Part shown: one piece after another, positions 1 through 5,500 of the stretch | Layout: each line of letters starts with the position of its first letter | Numbering within the stretch: the first letter of the stretch is position 1 | Source: Akkermansiaceae bacterium | GTDB taxonomy: Bacteria > Verrucomicrobiota > Verrucomicrobiia > Verrucomicrobiales > Akkermansiaceae | NCBI GenBank assembly: GCA_020627645.1 | Contig: JAHDGN010000121.1 | Coordinates: forward strand, 1 to 8,561 | Reading direction: 5' to 3' | Length of the DNA stretch: 8,561 bases | The notes under the pieces: generated by a model | Seen by the model: the letters and a program-made list of their open reading frames with translations, nothing else | Database searches by the model: none | Told to the model about the DNA's origin: nothing | Program-made: the position numbers and the translations under genes

Positions 1-495
1 GGTGATGTGACGAATGGAGCGATGGGGGATATTCGGATGGCAACTAATATGGCGCGCAAGATGGTTTGTGAGTGGGGAATGAGTGAGAATTTGGGGATGG
101 TGGAATATGGTGATGGAGGAGATGGAGGAGGATTTTTGGCGAGGGACATGATGAGTCCATCTAAGAATTATTCTGAGGATACAGCTCAAAAGATCGACCA
201 AGAAATCAAGGAGTTGATCGATCATGCGTATGCGGAGGCGGAGCGTTTGTTGAAGGAGAATGAGACCTTGCTGCATACAATTGCGGAGGCTTTGTTGGAG
301 TATGAGACATTAGATGCCCAGCACATCAAAGACATCATGAAGTTCGGTGAGATGAAGGACCCGCCGAAGTCGCCAGATTCTTCTGATGACGTCTCGGATG
401 AGTTGCAGAAAGAAGATTCTTCAGAGTCCCAGGAGGAAGAAGAGCGTGATGATGATGGGACATTGCCTCCTGAGGTTGTGGGGGCGCCGGCGTAG
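1..495 (+). CDS. ftsH: ATP-dependent zinc metalloprotease FtsH, C-terminal part (cut by window edge)
   Basis: This is the end of FtsH, the membrane-anchored AAA+ protease that unfolds and degrades damaged membrane proteins and short-lived regulators. The frame is open from the first base and reads GDVTNGAMGDIRMATNMAR, the M41 peptidase segment that follows the zinc-binding region. It continues with MVCEWGMSENLGMVEYG, FLARDM, a YSEDTAQKIDQEIKELID stretch and the helical ALLEYETLDAQHI end, all typical of FtsH. The transmembrane segments, AAA+ domain and HEXXH site lie upstream of the window. The last 45 or so residues form a very acidic, Ser/Glu/Asp-rich tail (SPDSSDD, SESQEEEERDDD) that is probably disordered. 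The GTG at position 7 is an internal Val codon, not a start. A glycine-rich insertion (GDGGDGGG) replaces the usual short loop before FLARDM. The family call is secure. Confidence 0.93.
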   Translation, partial: GDVTNGAMGDIRMATNMARKMVCEWGMSENLGMVEYGDGGDGGGFLARDMMSPSKNYSEDTAQKIDQEIKELIDHAYAEAERLLKENETLLHTIAEALLEYETLDAQHIKDIMKFGEMKDPPKSPDSSDDVSDELQKEDSSESQEEEERDDDGTLPPEVVGAPA

Positions 496-526
496 TTGTT
501 TTTAGGTGATCGCCGGATTATTTTTT
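487..526 (+). terminator. Probable intrinsic terminator overlapping the ftsH 3' end
   Basis: CCGGCG (487-492) pairs perfectly with CGCCGG (511-516) across an 18-base loop. ATTATTTTTT follows, with six T at 521-526. The left arm lies in the last sense codons of ftsH and the stop codon is in the loop. The loop is longer than usual, so strength is uncertain. It would separate ftsH from trxB transcription. Confidence 0.5.
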
Positions 527-591
527 GAGATCGGGTGTGATTGATCTTTTCAGGGAATGAGATTTCTCGAGAATCCTCTTAGATTTTAGTT

Positions 592-1521
592 ATGGAAAAT
601 GTAGTCATTATTGGGACAGGTTGTGCAGGTTGGACTGCCGCTATTTATACAGGACGTGCGAATTTGAGCCCTTTGGTTTTGTCTGGAACTCAGTTAGGGG
701 GACAGTTGACGACAACGACGGAGGTGGAGAACTTTCCTGGTTTTCCGGAGGGAGTGATGGGGCCTGAATTGATGAACCGGATGCAGAAGCAGGCAGAAAA
801 GTTTGGGGCTCGGGTAGAATACAAAAAGGTGAATGAGTTGTCGAAAAACGACGACGGGACATTTTCTTTAGCGACTGACGATGGAGTGATTCAGTCGAAG
901 ACAGTGATTATTGCAACGGGAGCTGCTCCTAGGTATTTGGGGCTGGAGAATGAGATGAGTTTGGTGGGACACGGAGTAACCTCCTGTGCGACTTGCGATG
1001 GGGCGTTTTATCGAGATGTTCCGGTGGCTGTTGTGGGTGGTGGTGACTCGGCCTGTGAGGAAGCGACTTTCTTAACCCGTTTTGCTTCCAAGGTGTATTT
1101 GATTCACCGGAGGGATGAGTTAAGAGCGTCGAAGATTATGGCAGGCCGGGCTTTGGCCCATGAGAAGATTGAGCCGATTTGGGATTCGGGTGTCGTTGAG
1201 TATTTAACGGACGATGAAGGTGAAGTTCGGGCAGTGACTTTGAAAAATTTGAAGTCGGAGAAAACCTCTGAGTTGGAGGTGAAATGTGTTTTTGTGGCAA
1301 TCGGGCACGTGCCGAACTCGCAGTTTGTCGGAGATTTGGTTGATCTGGATGAAAATGGTTACATTGTTCAGAGTGCTCATGGAACCGGCACGAAAACACC
1401 AGGCTTGTATGCTGCTGGGGATGTTGCTGATCACGTTTATCGTCAGGCGATTACGGCTTCTGGACAGGGGTGTGCGGCAGCAATTGAAGCTGAGAGATAT
1501 TTAGCAGACCTGGAGGATTAA
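592..1521 (+). CDS. trxB: Thioredoxin reductase (NADPH)
   Basis: TrxB is a cytoplasmic FAD enzyme that passes electrons from NADPH to thioredoxin for disulfide reduction. At 309 residues it is the normal length of the bacterial low-molecular-weight form. In order: the N-terminal FAD dinucleotide motif GTGCAG (8-13); the GGQLTTTTEVENFPGFPEG block (36-54); the ATG motif (108-110); the redox-active CATC pair, Cys132 and Cys135; the NADPH motif GGGDSA (149-154); HRRDELRAS (172-180), which binds the NADPH 2'-phosphate; and the C-terminal FAD segment GDVAD with YRQAITASGQGC. The ATG start places the FAD motif at the expected distance from the N-terminus, although no clear Shine-Dalgarno site precedes it. 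The usual Pro of GxGPAG is Cys here and is followed by Trp. It is probably a single-gene unit, because terminator-like hairpins flank it. Confidence 0.97.
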   Translation: MENVVIIGTGCAGWTAAIYTGRANLSPLVLSGTQLGGQLTTTTEVENFPGFPEGVMGPELMNRMQKQAEKFGARVEYKKVNELSKNDDGTFSLATDDGVIQSKTVIIATGAAPRYLGLENEMSLVGHGVTSCATCDGAFYRDVPVAVVGGGDSACEEATFLTRFASKVYLIHRRDELRASKIMAGRALAHEKIEPIWDSGVVEYLTDDEGEVRAVTLKNLKSEKTSELEVKCVFVAIGHVPNSQFVGDLVDLDENGYIVQSAHGTGTKTPGLYAAGDVADHVYRQAITASGQGCAAAIEAERYLADLED

Positions 1522-1534
1522 CCGCATGGCGGTT
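1520..1534 (+). terminator. Terminator-like hairpin at trxB stop codon
   Basis: AACCGC (1520-1525) and GCGGTT (1529-1534) are perfect inverted arms around ATG. They begin inside the trxB stop codon. The following sequence, GGCTGTTTCG, lacks a real T tract, so this may act as an mRNA 3'-end stabiliser rather than a strong terminator. Confidence 0.4.
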
Positions 1535-1763
1535 GGCTGTTTCGGGGGGAGATCGTGTGTTTGGAAGTTTGTCGAGGGAGTTGTTCATTCCTCTCAGGTC
1601 GAATTTCGTTGCGACGTAGATGTAGACAATGCTTGTTTTGAGGTCTTGATAATCAAGGGCCTCTGAGAACTTTTCCAGGTTCGATGCGTGAGTATCAAAA
1701 TATGTTCCGTGTGTCTCATTTGCTGTGTTAGGTATGCAAGCTACGGAAGGGTATTTGATATCT

Positions 1764-1799
1764 TGATCGGCTCTACCTGATCACTTTTGTTGTATTTTT
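1764..1799 (+). terminator. Hairpin followed by T-rich run (weak terminator candidate)
   Basis: TGATC-GG (1764-1770) pairs with CC-T-GATCA (1776-1783), with one bulged T and a five-base loop. CTTTTGTTGTATTTTT follows. It is terminator-like in shape but has no clear + strand gene just upstream, so its role is unclear. Confidence 0.25.
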
Positions 1800-1856
1800 C
1801 TATAGGAGAGGAGTAGGTTGCACCGCTTCATTGAATCCTTGTAGACGCTTGGCTCG

Positions 1857-2000
1857 ATGTGGTATGAATTTTTTATGGCATTTCTGGGTCTCTCTTTATC
1901 GTTGGGCGCAATTCATCAATTTGATGTAGCCGCTCAAGAATCAGTGCCCGGTTTTTTACTTCAAGTTCAACCTGTGCGGGGTTCAATCATGAAAATTTGA
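1857..2000 (+). CDS. Short ORF upstream of the lyase gene (doubtful)
   Basis: A 47-codon frame starts at ATG 1857, with a second in-frame ATG at 1875. It begins MWYEFFMAFLGLSLSLGAIH, a hydrophobic stretch resembling a signal peptide or single membrane segment, and ends QPVRGSIMKI. The stop lies 18 bases before the lyase ATG, so it could be a leader or small-protein gene translated ahead of the lyase. No ribosome binding site is visible and I recognise no family. It may equally be a chance ORF in noncoding DNA. Confidence 0.2.
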   Translation: MWYEFFMAFLGLSLSLGAIHQFDVAAQESVPGFLLQVQPVRGSIMKI

Positions 2001-2003
2001 CTC

Positions 2004-2014
2004 AAGGAAGGAAG
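2004..2014 (+). promoter_or_regulatory. Shine-Dalgarno site of the lyase gene
   Basis: The purine run AAGGAAGGAAG ends four bases before ATG 2019, and its GGA core lies six bases away. It is the clearest ribosome binding site in the window. It supports ATG 2019 over the GTG at 2016, which is the codon just before it. Confidence 0.65.
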
Positions 2015-2018
2015 TGTG

Positions 2019-3122
2019 ATGTTAACTATTTGGAAATTGATTATTCGGTGTCCTTTTTTGCTCTGCTGTGTGTTGCCAATGCAGGCGGAAGATGAGGAGA
2101 GAAATATAGAAAAGGTATCATTTTCCTGTGTCTTCATTTCTGATTCCAGGCTTGAGACTTTAACGGAGTCTATCAAAGAGAAGAAAGAGCCTACCCACAG
2201 TGCCTTTGTGAAATGTCTCAAACATGCGGATGAAAATCTTGAGCGAGTGCCTATAGTCCCAAAAAAATGGCATGTTCCAGGTTATTATCGAGATGCCGCT
2301 GGCCATAAGAAGGCAAAGAATGGGCTGCGGGATGATGCTAATGCCGCCTACGCACTTGCTCTTTGCTACAGGATTACGGGTGAACAAAAATACGCGCGAT
2401 CTGCGGTTCGGTTAATTAATGCGTGGGCTACTGGAATTGAGACGATGAGCAGAAGAGCTGATTCCACGCTCTCGTTTAGTTACCATTTTCCTGCGCTAGT
2501 TTTTGCTGCCGATCTACTCCGAGGCTCAGTCGTGTGGCCAAAGGAGGAGGAGAAGGTTTTTTCTGATTTTTTGAGAGGTAAGGCACTTCCGATGAGTACC
2601 ATTGGTAGCAAGAATAACTGGGGAAATTGGGGATTGGTTCTGTCTATCTCATGCGCGGTGTATTTGAAAGATGAGCCTCTTTTTGATCAGTGTGCAGAGA
2701 GATGGAAACACTTTATTGAGCATCAAATTGCTGAGGATGGCCATCTTTCCCACGAGGTGGGGCGTTCCGGTGGGCAATTGGGGATATGGTACTCACACTT
2801 TTCTCTCATGCCTCAAACCATTGCTGCTGAGATTATGAAGGTGAATGGGCAAGACTTATATGGATTTAAATCTCAAAATGGTCGTACCTTAAAGCAAGCT
2901 TATGATAAGGTTGCCAAGTGGACTCGAAAGCCTGAATTGTATCCCTATTGGAAAGGTGATCCAAAGGATCTGGAAGGTGTGGACTATTTTTCCTATTTTG
3001 AAATTCTCAACAACCACTGGCCCAATGGTGATGCGTCAAAACTCCTTAGTGAGTCACGCCCGTTGACGGCCGACCATTCTGCCCCCTTGCTAACGTTGAC
3101 CCACGGTCAGCCGATCAAATAG
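2019..3122 (+). CDS. Secreted alginate lyase superfamily protein (PL5/PL38-like)
   Basis: This 367-residue protein is probably an exported polysaccharide lyase that cleaves uronic-acid polymers such as alginate or glucuronan by beta-elimination. The N-terminus MLTIWKLIIRCPFLLCCVLP is a signal peptide with likely cleavage after MQA (about residue 23). The mature part is helical, as expected of an (alpha/alpha) toroid. Visible family blocks are HVPGYYRD (85-92), RDDANAAYALALCYRITGE (104-122), SYHFPALVFAADLL (154-167), SKNNWGNWGL (197-206) and EDGHLSHEVGRSGG...WYSHFSLMPQ (239-266). Asn199/Asn200, His243/His246, Arg249 and Tyr258 are candidate catalytic-cleft residues. Classical PL5 lyases have NNH where this one has NNW, so substrate and mechanism may follow a different branch such as PL38. 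Length is normal for a single-domain lyase. It stands alone, with no transporter or second carbohydrate enzyme beside it. The superfamily call is fairly sure; the substrate is not. Confidence 0.85.
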   Translation: MLTIWKLIIRCPFLLCCVLPMQAEDEERNIEKVSFSCVFISDSRLETLTESIKEKKEPTHSAFVKCLKHADENLERVPIVPKKWHVPGYYRDAAGHKKAKNGLRDDANAAYALALCYRITGEQKYARSAVRLINAWATGIETMSRRADSTLSFSYHFPALVFAADLLRGSVVWPKEEEKVFSDFLRGKALPMSTIGSKNNWGNWGLVLSISCAVYLKDEPLFDQCAERWKHFIEHQIAEDGHLSHEVGRSGGQLGIWYSHFSLMPQTIAAEIMKVNGQDLYGFKSQNGRTLKQAYDKVAKWTRKPELYPYWKGDPKDLEGVDYFSYFEILNNHWPNGDASKLLSESRPLTADHSAPLLTLTHGQPIK

Positions 3123-3139
3123 GGTTGGGTTCTGTGTTT

Positions 3140-3172
3140 GGGAGAAGAGAAACTGGTGGCATTCTTGCTCCC
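3140..3172 (+). terminator. Hairpin downstream of the lyase gene
   Basis: GGGAG (3140-3144) pairs with CTCCC (3168-3172). The stem continues past a small internal loop with AGA/TCT. It begins 18 bases after the lyase stop. TAATTCTT follows rather than a clean T tract, so it is a candidate terminator or 3'-end stabiliser only. Confidence 0.3.
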
Positions 3173-3287
3173 TAATTCTTCAGCTTGTTAGGATTCTTGT
3201 TCACACTTAATTTTTTGATTTTGATTCAGTTTTGTCCAAATTCGCTTCGAACATGAGGAGGAGTGACCTTTCACTTTCGTCAAAAAG

Positions 3288-3684
3288 ATGAAATCTATTC
3301 AATGGCCGATTTTCGTTTTTCGAAACGATACAGTTGTCGAGATTTGCGAATGCTTACAGGATGTGCGTCGTGATTACGAGGGAGTTGATGTTGAAGATGG
3401 AGTTTATGCCTTTTTCGATTTTGAAGGGAAGCCTTTGAAAGGCTGTTTTTGATGTTCCAAACCGAAGGAAAACATTTTTTGGATTCGAATGGGTGAGTTC
3501 GGGGGTATTCTCGATTGTGTCTGACGATACTCCAAGTAGGTCTGTGATCAATGAGGCTCTGGCTAAGGCTGAATTTTTTATGCCTTCGGGACGGTTTGAG
3601 GATCTTGGTGAAGTCAGGCGGCATCTAAAGCGACCTTTTGAGAATACCGATGATTTCGGACTAGACGCTTCTCTTGACGGTTGA
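3288..3684 (+). pseudogene. Small unrecognised protein, split by a +1 frame change
   Basis: ATG 3288 opens a 54-codon frame (MKSIQWPIFVFRNDTVVEI ... VEDGVYAFFDFEGKPLKGCF) that ends at TGA 3450-3452. A second frame, open from 3439, continues with KAVFDVPNRRKTFFGFEWV ... LDASLDG and stops at 3684. Joined by skipping one base between about 3439 and 3449, they give one soluble protein of about 131 residues without a signal peptide. The second part has no credible start: its only candidate is GTG 3495-3493 region (GTG 3493), which lies inside coding-like sequence. This points to a one-base insertion, a sequencing error or, less likely, programmed +1 frameshifting. The join lies in TTTGAAAGGCTG. 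I do not recognise the family; the WPIFV and VEDGVYAFFDFEGKPL pattern resembles small accessory proteins of scattered distribution. It is the first gene of the orphan-gene run. Confidence 0.55.
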
Positions 3685-3783
3685 AAATACCTCGAATTTT
3701 TTGAGTGAATACGCCATCTACCAGCTATCTTTCTTATCTTTCGGAGGATTGGAAGATAATGCTACACAGTTAACTAATAGATC

Positions 3784-4248
3784 ATGAACCCCATCCACCG
3801 TGATGAAATTGTCGGGCAGGAGCTTGCGTCGGTCTTTTGTGACTTCGATGCACCGGGGCTTATTACGTTGCGGTCTGGGGCCGCTTTTTCATTGCCCGAA
3901 GTGTTGATGACAGAGGTCTGTCGTTCCGTAAAGCCAACTTCTGTTGCCCCTAGTGATCACCCTATGTTCCTCGGTGCCACGGTCGTGAATTTGCTTCGGC
4001 CGAAAAATCTTTCCGATATCGACCAGAAAATACAGGAGTCGGTAAAACTACAATTGAGCACTGGAATCTCTTTCTCACTTATGTGGTGGGGAGCGGGGCC
4101 GTATCTTCGCTTCTATCATTCTGTCGATATCCTTGGGGCTCACCGGAGTTTTTGGGATGATTTTGACCTGCCAATAATTGCCGATCGGCCGGACCTTCGA
4201 AAATGGACATGTGCAGATGTTTTGAGAGCTGATTCCAGTAACTATTGA
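3784..4248 (+). CDS. Unrecognised 154-residue soluble protein
   Basis: The ATG start gives a complete 154-codon gene with no signal peptide and no membrane segment, so the protein is probably cytoplasmic. It begins MNPIHRDEIVGQELASVFC, then GLITLRSGAAFSLPEVLM. The C-terminal half is aromatic-rich (FSLMWWGAGPYLRFYHSVD, residues 97-115; SFWDDFDLP, 122-130). It has five Trp. No catalytic motif or metal site can be picked out. No Shine-Dalgarno site precedes the ATG; a GGAGG at 3741-3745 is too far upstream. It sits about 100 bases after the split gene and 93 bases before the lipoprotein-like gene, all on one strand. I assign no function; that it is a real gene is likely from its length, balanced composition and lack of a competing frame. 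Confidence 0.6.
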   Translation: MNPIHRDEIVGQELASVFCDFDAPGLITLRSGAAFSLPEVLMTEVCRSVKPTSVAPSDHPMFLGATVVNLLRPKNLSDIDQKIQESVKLQLSTGISFSLMWWGAGPYLRFYHSVDILGAHRSFWDDFDLPIIADRPDLRKWTCADVLRADSSNY

Positions 4249-4297
4249 AGATATGGAACAAGGTGTCTTTGTAAGGGGCAATGGGGTTGTGTGGTTT

Positions 4298-4323
4298 GTT
4301 GCTTGACGGGGCCTAACAGCAGC
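4298..4323 (+). other. Imperfect hairpin between two small genes
   Basis: GTTGCT (4298-4303) can pair with AGCAGC (4318-4323) with one G-U pair, around a 14-base loop that contains GCCTAAC. It lies about 50 bases after the preceding stop and 19 bases before the next ATG. No T tract follows. Its role is unknown. Confidence 0.2.
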
Positions 4324-4341
4324 ATTATTATTCTGCGCGAG

Positions 4342-4830
4342 ATGACAGCCCTGGGGAGGAGATTTCTATTTTTGATGGTTTTCAGCCTTCTTCCTTCAAG
4401 CTGTAACGATGGAAAGCCGAAAGAGTTGAGGTATGAGGTCGACGGAACGGAGGCGCAGCGCATTGAAGGGGTTCGGAATATCTTGCAAAAGAATGTGGCG
4501 ATATTGCCAACTTTGATTCTTGATCCACATTTTGTTCAAGAGCAAACAGGAGACGGGAAACTAGGGCCGTCAGACTTCAGATCATTTTTCGCCTTCAGGG
4601 TTCCGAAGGGGGAACTTGGCAAATGGACTTCTTTGTTTGGAGATTTGAAGTTGTCCAATGATCCGCCGTTGTTTGTCTCACCAAAGGAATCTGAGACTTG
4701 GTGGGTTTCTACTGATCAGTTTCCAGGACTTAGATTTTATAGTCCGCGCGCTTTAACTGGACGAAGCAATGGCTGGATTGGAGTTGATTTCGATTCAGGG
4801 GAAATATTTATTTACACGTTCACGATGTAG
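4342..4830 (+). CDS. Putative lipoprotein of a TFTM-ending hypothetical family
   Basis: From ATG 4342 the product has 162 residues. MTALGRRFLFLMVFSLLPSSC is a short lipoprotein-type signal peptide with a basic n-region and a candidate lipidated Cys21; Pro at -3 makes the lipobox non-standard. The mature part has DFRSFFAFRVPKGELGKWTS (78-97), ETWWVSTDQFPGLRFYSP (118-135) and TGRSNGWIGVDFDSGEIF followed by IYTFTM at the end (139-162). The Trp-rich pattern ending in GWIGVD..SG.I.IYTFTM matches my memory of a scattered family of small hypothetical proteins whose role is not known to me. The frame is also open upstream to GTG 4291, but starting there would put 17 unneeded residues before the signal peptide. 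It probably sits on the periplasmic side of a membrane. Confidence 0.65.
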   Translation: MTALGRRFLFLMVFSLLPSSCNDGKPKELRYEVDGTEAQRIEGVRNILQKNVAILPTLILDPHFVQEQTGDGKLGPSDFRSFFAFRVPKGELGKWTSLFGDLKLSNDPPLFVSPKESETWWVSTDQFPGLRFYSPRALTGRSNGWIGVDFDSGEIFIYTFTM

Positions 4831-4882
4831 GTGGGCATGGCCAGAGCGAGCCTATTGAGAGTTGCGGTGGGTTCAAGCTAGG

Positions 4883-4898
4883 GTTCGAACGGTTAACC
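4883..4898. repeat. Two abutting 8-base palindromes
   Basis: GTTCGAAC (4883-4890) is directly followed by GGTTAACC (4891-4898); both are perfect palindromes. A wider stem, GGGTTC with GAATCC (4881-4886 and 4900-4905), can enclose part of them. They lie in the gap between the TFTM gene and the EYQDGS gene. This could be a protein-binding site or an RNA hairpin; nothing in the sequence decides. Confidence 0.35.
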
Positions 4899-5010
4899 TG
4901 AATCCAAGATTCTAACATGCAGCGAAAGTGAGGTTGCGCGTAGCTGCGTGTCATCATTTGGGATCGTTCTCCTTTTGACGAGCTATGGTTGTCTGGGTAA
5001 GTTCGATTGT

Positions 5011-5325
5011 ATGACCTTAGACATTTGCGGCAGGAAAGAAGTTGTCTCGCCAACAGCAGAGTTCCTCCGAGATGCAGTGATGAACCTAGATGTTTCAGGC
5101 GATGCGTATCTCATACTCAATGCGCCTGATGGAAAGTTTATGCAGTGTACCGGGGATCATCGAGTTGGCTTTCACCTTGAATATCAAGATGGGAGTGTTG
5201 ATGAGCATTATCAAGCAGCTCAAGATAGGCTGGAAGCCGAAACAATCATTTTGAAATTGTCTCAGTATGCAAAGGGAAACTCAGGGTGGAAAGATGGGAT
5301 CGACTGGAAAAAAATTGCTTGGTAA
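5011..5325 (+). CDS. Small EYQDGS-type hypothetical protein
   Basis: From ATG 5011 the product is a soluble protein of 104 residues: MTLDICGRKEVVSPTAEFL, then AYLILNAPDGKFMQCTGD, GFHLEYQDGSVDEHYQAA and YAKGNSGWKDGIDWKKIAW. The pattern of a leading strand, 'SPT' helix, 'ILN...FMQ..GD', 'GFHLEYQDGS.DEHY' and a final 'YA.G...W...W' resembles a scattered family of short hypothetical proteins that I recall without a known function; some such genes look immunity-like. The frame is open further upstream to GTG 4948, which would add a hydrophobic stretch, IVLLLTSYGC, like a lipoprotein signal but with no basic n-region. I prefer 5011 because it matches where the conserved part begins, but the longer form is possible. 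There is no strong ribosome binding site for either. Confidence 0.65.
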   Translation: MTLDICGRKEVVSPTAEFLRDAVMNLDVSGDAYLILNAPDGKFMQCTGDHRVGFHLEYQDGSVDEHYQAAQDRLEAETIILKLSQYAKGNSGWKDGIDWKKIAW

Positions 5326-5338
5326 TTGAGACCAAGCA
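5316..5338 (-). terminator. Inverted repeat over the stop codon; terminator-like on the minus strand
   Basis: TGCTTGG (5316-5322) and CCAAGCA (5332-5338) are perfect seven-base arms around a nine-base loop that holds the stop codon. On the + strand an A run precedes it (GGAAAAAAATT), so on the minus strand the stem is followed by a T run. As a + strand signal it lacks a T tract. No minus-strand gene is known here, so chance overlap with Lys codons is possible. Confidence 0.35.
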
Positions 5339-5500
5339 TAGAACGAGGACGGCGGTGACTAATCACGTTCTACACCTACGAAGTAAAAGGATCTTTTTAG
5401 TGAGAGGTTTTCTGGCTAGTTTGTTTTGGAATTTGATGTGTTTGAAATCAATTCAAGAATGATGAGTGGATTCCGAACACTCTGATTTATCTTTCTTCGT

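Larger units (their letters stand above)
1451..1831 (-). pseudogene. Possible degraded minus-strand ORF (weak)
   Basis: On the minus strand an ATG at 1831-1829, with AAGGA (complement of 1836-1840) a few bases before it, reads MKRCNLLLSYRKIQQK. It then meets an in-frame TGA (complement of 1781-1783). The same frame stays open for about 109 more codons down to a TAA at 1453-1451, reading for example YFDTHASNLEKFSEAL and LKTSIVYIYVATKFDL. The far end runs antisense into the trxB 3' end, so only about 1522-1831 could be real gene material. This could be a gene inactivated by a nonsense change that has lost its own 3' end, or a chance open frame. I do not recognise the product. The region has no convincing competing gene on the + strand. 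Confidence 0.2.
1522..2018. other. Long gene-poor intergenic region between trxB and the lyase gene
   Basis: No confident gene is present in these roughly 500 bases. It contains the hairpin at the trxB stop, a second hairpin followed by a T-rich run near 1764-1799, a minus-strand open stretch that may be a gene remnant, and a short + strand ORF (1857-2000) just before the lyase gene. I found no RNA gene, promoter of good quality or repeat family here. Confidence 0.6.

Noticed and set aside
1967..2221. 84-codon minus-strand ORF across the lyase N-terminus
   Set aside because: Antisense to a signal peptide and lyase coding sequence with a good ribosome binding site; no independent support.
3295..3624. 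109-codon minus-strand ORF opposite the split gene
   Set aside because: Highly basic, low-complexity style composition typical of antisense shadow; the + strand frames read as better protein.
4249..4341. GCCTAAC resembling an integron attC half-site in a run of small cassettes-like genes
   Set aside because: No matching GTTRRRY partner at a suitable distance, no shared repeat in the other gaps and no integrase, so an integron array is not supported.
4875..4905. GGTTC-AAGC / GGTTCGAAC pieces resembling a tRNA T-arm
   Set aside because: No acceptor stem, D-arm or anticodon arm can be built around them.
4820..5053. 77-codon minus-strand ORF between the TFTM and EYQDGS genes
   Set aside because: No ribosome binding site, odd composition and overlap with the coding start of the next gene.
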